A DNA stretch of 64,000 nucleotides from Sphaerisporangium melleum (GTDB taxonomy: Bacteria; Actinomycetota; Actinomycetes; Streptosporangiales; Streptosporangiaceae), in contig NZ_BMNT01000029.1 of the NCBI RefSeq assembly GCF_014646695.1, positions 1 to 64,000 on the forward strand. Reading direction: 5' to 3'. Below the pieces are notes generated by a model. The model had not been told where the DNA came from. It did no database searches and saw only the letters and a list, made by a program, of their open reading frames with translations. Below, in pieces: positions 7,893 through 16,239 of the stretch. Position 1 is the first letter of the stretch. Each line of letters begins with the position of its first letter. The position numbers were made by a program, and so were the translations under genes.

Positions 7893-9548
7893 GTGAACCC
7901 CGCCACCGCGCTGACCGGCGTCCTGTTCGACGAGCTGGCGCGCTGCGGGCTGACCGACGTGGTGCTCGCCCCCGGGTCCCGCTCGGCCCCGCTGGCGCTC
8001 GCCGCCCACGGCGACCCCCGCCTGCGGCTGCACGTGCGCATCGACGAGCGCTCGGCCTCCTTCCTGGCCCTGGGCCTGGCCCGCAGGTCGGAGCGGCCGG
8101 TCGCCCTGGTGTGCAGCTCGGGCACCGCCGCCGTCAACTTCCACCCCGCGGTGGTCGAGGCCCACGAGTCCGGCGTCCCGCTGCTGCTGCTCACCGCCGA
8201 CCGCCCGCCCGAGCTGCGCGGCACCGGGGCCAGCCAGACGATCGACCAGCTCAAGCTGTACGGCGCGGCGGTGCGGTGGTTCACCGAGGTCGGAGTCCCC
8301 GAGGAGCGGCCGGGCCAGGTGGCCTACTGGCGCTCGCTCGCCTCCCGCGTCTACCAGCGCGCCCTCGGCCCCGGCGACCCCGGCCCCGTCCACCTCAACC
8401 TGGCCTTCCGCGAGCCGCTCATCCCCGACGGCGACACCACCTGGTGCGAGCCCCTGGAAGGCACCGGGACCGGCCCGTGGGTGCGGGCAAGGGTCGCGCC
8501 GCCGTCCGCCGGCCTGCACGTCCCGCCCACCCGCCGCGGCGTGCTGGTCGTCGGCGACGGCGCGCCGAACGTGCGCCGCTACGTCGCCGCCGCGGGCATG
8601 GCCGGATGGCCGGTGCTGTCGGAGCCGACCGGGGGCGGCCGGTACGGCGACCACGCCATCTCGGCCTACCACTTCCTGCTCGGCACCCCCGAGTTCGCGA
8701 CCGCCCACCGTCCCGACGTCGTGGTCACCCTCGGCCGGCCCAGCCTGTCGCGGCCCCTGCTGGCCTGGCTCAAGCAGGCCACCGAGCACATCGTCGTCGC
8801 CTCCGACCTGTCACGCTGGCCAGACCCGGCCCGATCGGCCACCCAGGTCGCCCAGGCGGTCGAGATCCCGGTGGCCGCGGGCGGCGACTCCTGGCTGCGG
8901 TCCTGGCGTGCCGCCGAGGCCGCGGCGCGCGCTGCGGTGGACGCCGTGCTGGACGACGCGGGGATCACCGAGCCGCGCCTGGCCAGAGACCTGGCCGACA
9001 TGCTGCCCAACAACGCCCTGCTGTTCTCCGGCTCCTCCATGCCGATCAGGAGCCTGGACCAGGCCATGCGGCCCCGGCGCGGCGTGCGGCTGCTGGCCAA
9101 CCGCGGCGCGGCGGGCATCGACGGCCTGGTCTCCACGGCCGTCGGCGCGGCACTGGCCCACAACGGGCCCTCCTACGCGCTGCTCGGCGACCTGACCCTG
9201 CTGCACGACCAGAACGGCCTGGTGATCGGGCCGCGCGAGCCACGGCCCGACCTGTGCGTCGTGGTGGTCAACAACGACGGCGGCGGCATCTTCTCGCTGC
9301 TGCCCCAGGCCGCGCTGACCGACTCCTTCGAGCGGGTGTTCGGCACCCCGCACGGGGTGGACCTGTCCTACCTCGCCGCCGCCACCGGCACCCCGCACAC
9401 TCTGCTGGCCTCGATCGGCGATCTGTCCAAGGCGATCAGGGGGGAGGGGCTGCGCATCGTGGAGGTGCGCACCGACCGCGCCGAGAACGCCCGCGTCCAC
9501 GCCGAGATGCGCGACGCCGCCCAGGCCGCCGTGCGGAGTCTCGGCTGA
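7893..9548 (+). CDS. menD: 2-Succinyl-5-enolpyruvyl-6-hydroxy-3-cyclohexene-1-carboxylate synthase
   Basis: 551 residues, normal MenD length. The N-terminal ThDP Pyr domain carries VVLAPGSRSAPLALAA and RIDERSASFLALGLA, with the catalytic-type Glu in DERSA. The C-terminal PP domain has LLGDLTLLHDQNGL and VVVNNDGGGIFSLLPQ, the Mg/ThDP-binding GD(x)nNN pattern. MenD joins isochorismate and 2-oxoglutarate in menaquinone synthesis. GTG 7893 follows GAGGAGGGCAG. It is divergent from menE, and menF lies 4 kb further on. Confidence 0.95.
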   Translation: MNPATALTGVLFDELARCGLTDVVLAPGSRSAPLALAAHGDPRLRLHVRIDERSASFLALGLARRSERPVALVCSSGTAAVNFHPAVVEAHESGVPLLLLTADRPPELRGTGASQTIDQLKLYGAAVRWFTEVGVPEERPGQVAYWRSLASRVYQRALGPGDPGPVHLNLAFREPLIPDGDTTWCEPLEGTGTGPWVRARVAPPSAGLHVPPTRRGVLVVGDGAPNVRRYVAAAGMAGWPVLSEPTGGGRYGDHAISAYHFLLGTPEFATAHRPDVVVTLGRPSLSRPLLAWLKQATEHIVVASDLSRWPDPARSATQVAQAVEIPVAAGGDSWLRSWRAAEAAARAAVDAVLDDAGITEPRLARDLADMLPNNALLFSGSSMPIRSLDQAMRPRRGVRLLANRGAAGIDGLVSTAVGAALAHNGPSYALLGDLTLLHDQNGLVIGPREPRPDLCVVVVNNDGGGIFSLLPQAALTDSFERVFGTPHGVDLSYLAAATGTPHTLLASIGDLSKAIRGEGLRIVEVRTDRAENARVHAEMRDAAQAAVRSLG

Positions 9549-9627
9549 CCGCGCGGCCGCACCCCTGATTCCGGCGGGCCCGTCCGCGGGCGCTGCACAG
9601 GGCGTACCAGCGCATAGGGTGTGAGCC

Positions 9628-10317
9628 ATGCATGTCGAGGAGTGGCTCCAGGCGATCCCGCCGGTGTGGATCTGCGTCATCGTGGGCGTCGTGATCGGGC
9701 TGGAGAGTCTCGGCATCCCTCTGCCGGGCGAGGTCGTCCTGGTCAGCGCGGCGCTGCTGTCGGCGCAGCACGTCGTCAGCCCGGTGTGGGTCGGGGTCTG
9801 CGCGAGCGCCGGCGCGATCATCGGCGACTCGCTGGGGTACGCCATCGGCCGCAGGGGCGGGCAGCCGCTGTTCGACCGGCTCGCCCGCCGCTTCCCCAAA
9901 CACTTCGGCGCGGCCCACATCGCCAAGGCCGAGCGCGCCTTCGACAAGTGGGGCATGTGGGCGGTGTTCTTCGGCCGCTTCGTCGCCCTGCTGCGCATCC
10001 TGGCCGGTCCGCTGGCGGGCGCACTGCGCATGCCGTACTGGCGGTTCCTGGTGGCCAACGTGCTCGGCGGCATCCTGTGGGCCGGCGGCACCACCGCGGT
10101 CATCCACTACCTCGGCATCGTCGCCGACCGGTGGCTGAAGGGCTTCTCCTGGGTGGGCCTGCTCGTCGCCGTGCTGTTCGGCTGCGCCACCACCCTGTAC
10201 ATCAAACGCCGCGCCGGGCGCCTCACCGAGCCCGCCGAGGAGAGCGGTGCCGAGGCAGGGGCGACCGCCGCCCCGGCCGGCGCTCAGCGCTCGATCAGGG
10301 TGACCTCCAGCGAATAG
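9628..10317 (+). CDS. DedA family membrane protein
   Basis: 229 residues with about five hydrophobic segments. Family hallmarks include LGIPLPGEVVLVSAALL near the start, GDSLGYAIGRRGG, and FFGRFVALLRILAGPLAG with the conserved Arg and Gly residues. DedA (VTT/SNARE-associated) proteins act in the cell membrane and are linked to lipid flipping and proton-coupled homeostasis; the exact substrate here is unknown. The ATG at 9628 is preceded by ATAGGGTGTGAGCC, a weak ribosome site. The last 34 bp overlap the end of the GntR/UTRA remnant on the other strand. Confidence 0.88.
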   Translation: MHVEEWLQAIPPVWICVIVGVVIGLESLGIPLPGEVVLVSAALLSAQHVVSPVWVGVCASAGAIIGDSLGYAIGRRGGQPLFDRLARRFPKHFGAAHIAKAERAFDKWGMWAVFFGRFVALLRILAGPLAGALRMPYWRFLVANVLGGILWAGGTTAVIHYLGIVADRWLKGFSWVGLLVAVLFGCATTLYIKRRAGRLTEPAEESGAEAGATAAPAGAQRSIRVTSSE

Positions 10318-10684
10318 TGCGAGGCCTGGTAGACATGTGAGCCGTGCTCGACGGCCCTGCCCTGGTCGTCGTAGGTCGTACGCACCATGGTGAGCAGCGG
10401 CGCACCCCGGCGCTCGTCCAGCAGTCGCGCCTCCGCGGCGGTGGCCGCGCGCGCCGATGCGCTGGTTGGCCACCCGCATGCGCACCCCGCCCGCGCACGG
10501 CAGATCGTACAGGCCGCGCTCCTCCAGAGCATGCCGTCAGCCGGCCGAGACCGGTGGGCAGCCAGTTGTGCAGCAGGGCCAGCGGCTCCCCGGCCGCATA
10601 GCGCACCCGCTCGAGCCGCAGCACCTCGGTGCCGGGCGCGACGCCGAGTACTCCGGCGATCTCGTCGTCGGCAGGCCGCGGTAG
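10284..10684 (-). pseudogene. GntR-family regulator remnant (UTRA domain only)
   Basis: The minus strand encodes a UTRA effector-binding domain without its DNA-binding part. One frame reads [20 protein letters not shown], then [21 protein letters not shown] second frame continues with [12 protein letters not shown], and a third with [20 protein letters not shown] and ends HYSLEVTLIER. Two frameshifts are therefore needed. The 5' end stops abruptly at about 10684, where a plus-strand ABC ATPase fragment begins. The wHTH domain has been lost with the deletion that made this junction. Confidence 0.75.
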
Positions 10685-10950
10685 TGCTGCGCTACATCGC
10701 CCGTGCACGCGACCGCGGTCTCGGCGTGGTGTTCATCACCCACAATCCGCACCACGCCTACCCGGTGGGCGACCGCTTCCTGCCGCTCAACCGCGGCGTC
10801 AGCCTGGGAGAGTACGACCGGCACTCCATCACCCGCGAGGAGCTCACCTCGCTCATGGCCGGCGGCGCCGAACTGGACGACCTCGCCCACGAACTCGACC
10901 GCCTCCCCGGTACTTCGGCGAAAGACCGCCCGGAACCCGCGGCGGGCTGA
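10669..10950 (+). pseudogene. Sugar ABC transporter ATPase, C-terminal fragment
   Basis: The fragment [20 protein letters not shown], then [20 protein letters not shown] and [17 protein letters not shown], matches the last 90 residues of ribose/inositol-type ABC ATPases, including the H-loop His in ITHN. Walker A, the signature motif and Walker B are absent and there is no start codon in context. It begins at the breakpoint shared with the UTRA remnant. Such ATPases and GntR/UTRA regulators are often neighbours in inositol or sugar uptake loci, so one deletion probably removed everything between. Confidence 0.75.
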
Positions 10951-11088
10951 ACCGCGGTCTCCTTCGACAGAGCCGTCGCCGCCTCGAATCCCGACAAGCC
11001 GGCCATGGCCTGAGTGAACCCGAACATGGTGGGTCTCGCCGGTCCGATCGTGAGGTTCGCCCAGTACAGAGGGGCGCCACGACCGCTC

Positions 11089-12039
11089 TTACGTTGTCGT
11101 TCGGTCTTGTCGCCGGTATTTGCCGGGCGCGATGCCGTACTGACGCTTGAAGGCGTTGGCGAAGGCGAACTCCGAGGCATAGCCGACCTGCCGGGCCACC
11201 ATGCTCAGGGGTGCCTCGGAGTCGCGTAGCAGCCGTCGGGCGATGATCATCCGCCACCAGGTCAGATAGGTGAGCGGGGGCCGGCCGACCAGGGCCGTGA
11301 AGCGGCGGGCGAACGCCGTCCGGGACAACCCGCCGCGCCTTCCCAGCTCCTCGACCGTCCAAGGCCGGGAGGGATCGCGATGGATGCCGCTCAGGGCCGC
11401 GGTGATCGCCGGGTCGCTCAATGCCGCGGCCCAGCCGGTGGTCGTGCCCTGCTCGGGGCGGCCGGAGAACCAGGCGCGCAGAATGTACAGCAGGAGTACG
11501 TCGAGGAGAGCCGGTACGGCGGCGTCCGCGCCGATGCGGGAGTTCTCCAACTCGGCGCCGAGGAGGTCGACGGCGGCGCGGAGCTCGGGATGGCGACCAA
11601 GCCGGGCCGGTAGGTGAACGATCTCGGGTAGGTCGTTCAGAAGCGGGTGCGCGAGCGCGGCGTCGAACCGGTACGCGCCGCACAGGGTCACGCTGGGCGG
11701 CCTCGAGCCCTGCTCCGCCCTGCCTGACGGGAACTCCTCGCGTTGCCCGAAGTAGAGGCCGTTCTCGCCGGGGAAGCAGAAGGGTTCGGTCAGGGGGCTG
11801 GAAGGGCTGTCGGCCAGTGCGTGGTCGATCGCCCGGGGAAGGAACACCACATCCCCTGGGCTCAGCGCGATCGGGGCGCCGTTGGAGGGAAGCAGCCAGC
11901 ACGTCCCCTGGAGGACCACGTGGAAGGCGGCCCCTGGTGAGGGCGGATAGCTTCGCCCCCATGGGGCGTGTCGTCGCACGCGCGCGGAGACCGGGCGACC
12001 GACGTGCATGACCGCGAGCACGTCACTGAGCACGTCCAT
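11089..12039 (-). CDS. AraC-family regulator with cupin sensor domain
   Basis: 316 residues. The N-terminal half is a cupin_6-type sensor (VVLQGTCWLLPSNGAPIALS, GDVVFLPRAIDHAL). The C-terminal 100 residues hold two HTH motifs: WTVEELGRRGGLSRTAFARR and SMVARQVGYASEFAFANAFK, ending GIAPGKYRR. It is divergent from an MFS exporter 136 bp away, and such pairs usually have the AraC protein control the transporter in response to a small molecule. ATG 12039 is used. Confidence 0.9.
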   Translation of the reverse strand: MDVLSDVLAVMHVGRPVSARVRRHAPWGRSYPPSPGAAFHVVLQGTCWLLPSNGAPIALSPGDVVFLPRAIDHALADSPSSPLTEPFCFPGENGLYFGQREEFPSGRAEQGSRPPSVTLCGAYRFDAALAHPLLNDLPEIVHLPARLGRHPELRAAVDLLGAELENSRIGADAAVPALLDVLLLYILRAWFSGRPEQGTTTGWAAALSDPAITAALSGIHRDPSRPWTVEELGRRGGLSRTAFARRFTALVGRPPLTYLTWWRMIIARRLLRDSEAPLSMVARQVGYASEFAFANAFKRQYGIAPGKYRRQDRTTT

Positions 12040-12175
12040 GAAGCCAGCTTACTCTCGCGAGCGTCTACATATCGGGACGATGCCGTATGAATGAGAGCTT
12101 TTCCAGCATTGGACGTCCCCCAACGCCGCCCTAGGGTCGTATGCGTTCCGTCTGCCATATCAGGAGACAACGCAT
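12040..12175. promoter_or_regulatory. AraC/MFS divergent promoter region
   Basis: 136 bp between two divergent starts with lower GC than its surroundings. CTCGCGAG (12054-12061) is a perfect 8-bp palindrome close to the AraC start, and TCTACATATCGGGACGATGC may include promoter sequence. Operator identity is inferred from position only. Confidence 0.4.
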
Positions 12176-13594
12176 ATGCCCCAGAAGTCACGCTGGCGCG
12201 CGTTCGCCGTGCTCAGCGCCGTACAACTAGTGATCATCATCGACTCCAGCATCGTGTACGTGGCGCTGCCCACCATCCAGACCGACCTCGGGTTCTCTCC
12301 CGCAGGCCTGGCCTGGGTCGTGAACGCTTACATGATCGCCTTCGGTGGCCTGTTGCTGCTGTCCGGGCGGCTGGGCGACCTGATCGGCCGCAAGCGCATG
12401 TTCGTCGTCGGCCTGAGTACCTTCACCGCGGCCTCGCTGCTGTGCGGGCTGGCCGTGAGCCAGGCGATGCTGGTCGCCGCCCGGTTCGTTCAAGGGGCCG
12501 GTGGGGCGATGGCTTCGGCCGTGGTCATGAGCATCATCGTGACGATCTTCCAGGAACCGCGGGAGCTGGCCAAGGCGGTCGGCGCGATCGGGTTCGTCGC
12601 GGCCGTCGGCGGGGCGGTCGGCGGTACGGCCGGAGGGCTTCTCACCCAGGCCGCCGGCTGGTCCTGGATCTTCTTCGTCAACGTCCCCATCGGGGTCGTG
12701 GCGGTGGTGCTGGCCGTTCGGCTGCTGGCCGATGACCGCGGGTCAGGCCTCGCCGTGGGAGCCGACATCACGGGCGCCTTCCTGGTCACCGCGGGTCTGA
12801 TGGTCGGCGTCTACACCATCGTCAAGGTGGAGCAGCACGGCTGGGGATCGGCGCATACGCTCGGCCTCGGCGCGGTGTCCATCGCCTTGCTCGCGGCGTT
12901 CGCTGCGCGCCAGGCCAGTGCCAGGAGCCCGCTGATGCCGCTGGGTGTCTTTCGCTCGCGCAACCTCGCAGGCGCCAATCTGGTCCAAGTGCTGATGGTG
13001 GCTTCCATGTCCGGATTCCAGTTCCTCACTGTCTTGTACCTGCAGCGGGTAGTGGGATACGGCGCGGCCGAGACGAGTCTGGCGGGACTGCCCATCGCGC
13101 TGGTGCTGGCGGTCGTGTCGCTCGGCCTGTCCGCGCGGATGAGCACGCGCTTCGGCCCGCGTGCCGTACTGCTGGCGGGTCTTGTGCTCCTCGCGGCCGC
13201 GCTGGCGTGGTTCACCCGTGCCCCGGTGGACGGCGGATACCTGGTGGACGTCCTGCCGTCGATGGTGCTGCTCGGCGTGGGCGGGGGCCTGGCCATGCCC
13301 GCGGTGATGACGTTGGCCATGTCAGGTGTACGCCCGGGCGACGCCGGGCTCGCCTCCGGTCTGGCCGGTACGGGAGCGCAGGTGGGAGGCGCCCTCGGCT
13401 TGGCGGCCTTGGCCGCGCTCGCATCCGGACGCACCGCCCGGCTGACCGCTGCCGGGCAGAGCACCATCTCAGGGCTGAACGCTGGTTACCACCTGGCGTT
13501 CGGCGCCGGTGCGGGCCTCCTCGCCACCGCCGTCATCGTCGGCTTCGTCATCCTGCGCCCTGAGCCCGCAGGACCGCCGCAGGAGAACCCGTGA
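12176..13594 (+). CDS. MFS drug exporter, DHA2 (14-TMS) type
   Basis: 472 residues with about 14 hydrophobic segments. Features are the DHA2 start VLSAVQLVIIIDSSIVYVAL, motif A GRLGDLIGRKRMF after TMS2, and the motif C-like run AVGGAVGGTAGGLL in TMS5. These proton-driven exporters move drugs or amphipathic metabolites out of the cell. AGGAGACAACGC precedes the ATG. The divergent AraC gene is the likely regulator. The C-terminus ends in a short Pro-rich tail. The substrate is unknown. Confidence 0.92.
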   Translation: MPQKSRWRAFAVLSAVQLVIIIDSSIVYVALPTIQTDLGFSPAGLAWVVNAYMIAFGGLLLLSGRLGDLIGRKRMFVVGLSTFTAASLLCGLAVSQAMLVAARFVQGAGGAMASAVVMSIIVTIFQEPRELAKAVGAIGFVAAVGGAVGGTAGGLLTQAAGWSWIFFVNVPIGVVAVVLAVRLLADDRGSGLAVGADITGAFLVTAGLMVGVYTIVKVEQHGWGSAHTLGLGAVSIALLAAFAARQASARSPLMPLGVFRSRNLAGANLVQVLMVASMSGFQFLTVLYLQRVVGYGAAETSLAGLPIALVLAVVSLGLSARMSTRFGPRAVLLAGLVLLAAALAWFTRAPVDGGYLVDVLPSMVLLGVGGGLAMPAVMTLAMSGVRPGDAGLASGLAGTGAQVGGALGLAALAALASGRTARLTAAGQSTISGLNAGYHLAFGAGAGLLATAVIVGFVILRPEPAGPPQENP

Positions 13595-13857
13595 TCAAGG
13601 TAGCCGTCATGCCGCTCGGTATGGCGGCGTCCACCGCCGGGGCGGTACACGCCTGGGACCGGGCCCGCTCGCCGGTCGGTCCTGGCACTATGGGCGGGTG
13701 GATCGGTTCTTGGCCCTGGACGGGAGGACGGGGAACGCGCTGACCGCGTTCTGGCCCGCCGCCCGCGTCCGCGTGGTGCCCGGCGACCTGCCGATGCCCG
13801 CGGCCCTGGTCGCGGTCTGGTGCGGGTTCCCGCGCCGTCGCCGGCGCGGTGGGGTGA

Positions 13858-15087
13858 TCAGCCTTCCAGGGCGTAGCGCATGACGCGGAACTTGGCCTGG
13901 GCCTCGGCCAGCTCGGCGGCGGGGTCGGAGTCGCCCATGATGCCGCAGCCGGCGAACAGCCGCGCCCGGCGTCCCTCGATCTGGGCGCAGCGCAGCGCGA
14001 TGCCCCACTCGCCGTCGCCGCGGCCGTCGATCCACCCGACCGGGCCGGCGTACCCGCCGCGGTCCATGCCTTCCAGCTCGCGGATGACCTCCAGCGCGAC
14101 CCCGGTCGGCGTGCCGCCGACGGCCGCCGTCGGGTGCATGGCGGCGACCACGTCCAGCACCGACGCGCCGTCGGCCAGGCGTCCCCGCACCCGGCTGGCC
14201 AGGTGCTGGACGTTGGGCAGCACCAGCAACTCGGGCTGGTCGGGCACCGTGAGCTCGGCGCACAGCGGCGCGAGCGTGTCGCGTACCGAGGCCACCGCGC
14301 AGGCGTGCTCGTAGCGGTCCTTGCGCGAGGCGAACAGGGCGGCGGCCTGGGCGTGGTCCTCCGCGGGGCCCGGCCCGCGGTAGGTCGTGCCGGCCAGCAC
14401 CAGCGACTCGACCTCCTGGCCGGTGTGCCGGACCAGCAGCTCGGGAGTGGCGCCGACCAGGCCCGCGCAGGAGAAGGTGTAGCAGTCGGGGTAGGCGTCG
14501 GCGAGCCGGCGCAGCAGCAGCCGCACGTCGATCTCGCGTTCGGCGGTGGCGACCAGGTCGCGGGCGAGCACGGCCTTCTCCAGCCGGCCCGACCTGATCT
14601 CGCCGATCGCACGGCCCACGGCGTGCTGCCACTGGGGGGCGGTCAGCGAGCCGTCGCCGTAGCGGATCTCGCCGGGGCCCCGCGGCGGCGTCATCAGCTC
14701 CATCGGCGCCTCGCCCACGGTGGTCAGCCACGCGCGGCCGTTCCTGCGGCCCAGCACGACACGCGGGACGACCAGCACCGAGCCGGGGGCGTCGGGGTCG
14801 AAGGTGAACGAGCCGAAGGCGACCGGCCCCGAGCCGGGCACGTGCACGCCGTCGTCCACGCTGGCCTCGCCGAAGACGTCCGCCAGCCAGGCCCTGGCCC
14901 AGTCGAACCGGCCGGGGCCGGGAGGGACGTCGACCCGGGCCGCCTCGCCCCAGGCGACCATGCCCTCGCCCCGGTGCACCCAGGCGTAGGGGGGAGCCTG
15001 CGGCAGTCGCGCGACCAGATCTCCGGGATGGTCGATGGGGATGGTGCGAACCAGCGGGGGGCGGGTTATCCCGAGCGCGACACTCAC
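13858..15087 (-). CDS. menF: Isochorismate synthase
   Basis: 409 residues of the chorismate-binding family. Motifs are AVLARDLVATAEREIDVRLL, YTFSCAGLVGATPELLV, the MHPTAAVGGTPTGVA loop, GPVGWIDGRGDGEWGIALRC and a final FAGCGIMGDSDPAAEL. The enzyme turns chorismate into isochorismate, the entry step to menaquinone (or to salicylate siderophores). Menaquinone is favoured because menE and menD lie nearby and no siderophore genes are present. GTG 15087 is the likely start, nearly leaderless. A 62-codon frame facing it (about 13698-13883) is probably not a gene. Confidence 0.9.
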   Translation of the reverse strand: MSVALGITRPPLVRTIPIDHPGDLVARLPQAPPYAWVHRGEGMVAWGEAARVDVPPGPGRFDWARAWLADVFGEASVDDGVHVPGSGPVAFGSFTFDPDAPGSVLVVPRVVLGRRNGRAWLTTVGEAPMELMTPPRGPGEIRYGDGSLTAPQWQHAVGRAIGEIRSGRLEKAVLARDLVATAEREIDVRLLLRRLADAYPDCYTFSCAGLVGATPELLVRHTGQEVESLVLAGTTYRGPGPAEDHAQAAALFASRKDRYEHACAVASVRDTLAPLCAELTVPDQPELLVLPNVQHLASRVRGRLADGASVLDVVAAMHPTAAVGGTPTGVALEVIRELEGMDRGGYAGPVGWIDGRGDGEWGIALRCAQIEGRRARLFAGCGIMGDSDPAAELAEAQAKFRVMRYALEG

Positions 15088-15344
15088 CCGACCCACCTTA
15101 TGCGGAATCTGAACATGTTCGACATCGGCCCCCTGTCTCACACGGCCCCGCAGGTCACAGGCGTCGCACGTCCATGGGGGCCTACACAGCCCTGCCGTCG
15201 TGTCAAGCCGCGATAGGAACTCGGTCAACGGTAGCAACGCCTTCCCCGCAGGTAATAGAGCATGCCCGCGCCGGTCCCTACCTTGGGTTGCCGATCTCCC
15301 ACCCGGAGATCGCCCAGCTCAGCCCGTCAGCCCGGAGGTAGCCC

Positions 15345-16211
15345 ATGGTCGGCAAGATCGCGTTCGTGCTCGCGGCCGTGGTGGTGTGCCTGCCCGGTAC
15401 GGCCGCCCCGGCCGCCGCCGAGCCGGTGCCGCCGGTGATGGCGGCGCTGGGCGACTCGATCAGCGCGGGCTTCAACGCCTGCGGCTGGTACGTCTCGTGC
15501 ACCTCCCGGTCGTGGGCGGCCGGGGACCACCCCTCGGTGAACAGCCACTACCTGCGCCTGCTCGGCTACGGCCAGGCCGTCAAGGGCCACAACCTCAACT
15601 TCGCCGTGCCCGGCTCCACCAGCGCCGACCTGGCCGCGCAGGCCCGCAAGGCCGTGGCGGCCGATGCGGCGTACGTCACGGTGCTGATCGGCGCGCAGGA
15701 CGCCTGCGTGTCCACCGAGGCCCGCATGACGCCGGTGCCGTCCTTCCGTGACCGGATCGACCGCGCGCTGGCCGTGCTGGCCCCCTCCGGGGCGAAGGTC
15801 TTCGTGGCCAGCATCCCCGACGTCAAGCGGCTGTGGCGCATCGGCAAGGACAACGTCGTGGCCCGCTCGTTCTGGGCGCTCGGTCACATCTGCCCGGCGA
15901 TGCTGGCCCGCGCCGCCTCCTCGGCGAAGAAGGACCAGGCGCGCAGAGACCGGGTCAGGGAACGCGTGCAGGACTACAACGAGCAGCTCGCCCAGGCGTG
16001 CGCGGCCTACGGGCCGGCGTGCCGCTACGACGGCGGCGCGGTGTTCGCCTTCCCGTTCACTCTGGACCACGTGAGCAAGTGGGACTACTTCCACCCCAAC
16101 GCCGATGGCCAGCGCGCGCTGGCCCGGGTGACCTTCGAGCGCGGCTTCACCTGGGACCGCGCACCGCTCGCCCCCGAGACCACCCCCGACCCCCGCGCCC
16201 TGGCCCGGTGA
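15345..16211 (+). CDS. Secreted SGNH/GDSL-type hydrolase
   Basis: 288 residues. A signal peptide of about 26 residues ends at AAPAAAEP. Block I is AALGDSISAGFNAC (nucleophile Ser in GDS), a later block holds the oxyanion Gly (TVLIGAQDAC), and block V is KWDYFHPNADGQ with the Asp-x-x-His pair. The mature protein has several cysteines, as in extracellular actinomycete esterases and lipases of this family. The natural substrate may be lipid or acetylated polysaccharide. AGGTAGCCC precedes the ATG. It converges with the GH6 gene, with a terminator over its stop codon. Confidence 0.88.
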   Translation: MVGKIAFVLAAVVVCLPGTAAPAAAEPVPPVMAALGDSISAGFNACGWYVSCTSRSWAAGDHPSVNSHYLRLLGYGQAVKGHNLNFAVPGSTSADLAAQARKAVAADAAYVTVLIGAQDACVSTEARMTPVPSFRDRIDRALAVLAPSGAKVFVASIPDVKRLWRIGKDNVVARSFWALGHICPAMLARAASSAKKDQARRDRVRERVQDYNEQLAQACAAYGPACRYDGGAVFAFPFTLDHVSKWDYFHPNADGQRALARVTFERGFTWDRAPLAPETTPDPRALAR

Positions 16212-16224
16212 CGCCTCACCGGGC
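16203..16224. terminator. Hairpin between SGNH and GH6 genes
   Basis: GCCCGGTGA and TCACCGGGC form a perfect 9-bp stem with a 4-nt loop. The left arm contains the SGNH stop codon. It can serve both convergent genes. Confidence 0.65.
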
Positions 16225-16239
16225 GCGCGGGGCGGTGGC

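Noticed and set aside
13698-13883. 62-codon plus frame between MFS and menF
   Set aside because: It overlaps the 3' end of menF, has a GTG start without ribosome site and no recognisable fold.
15111-15120. GAACATGTTC as a possible LexA/SOS box
   Set aside because: The two halves are separated by 2 nt; actinobacterial SOS boxes have 4 nt between GAAC and GTTC, and the nearby genes are not SOS genes.
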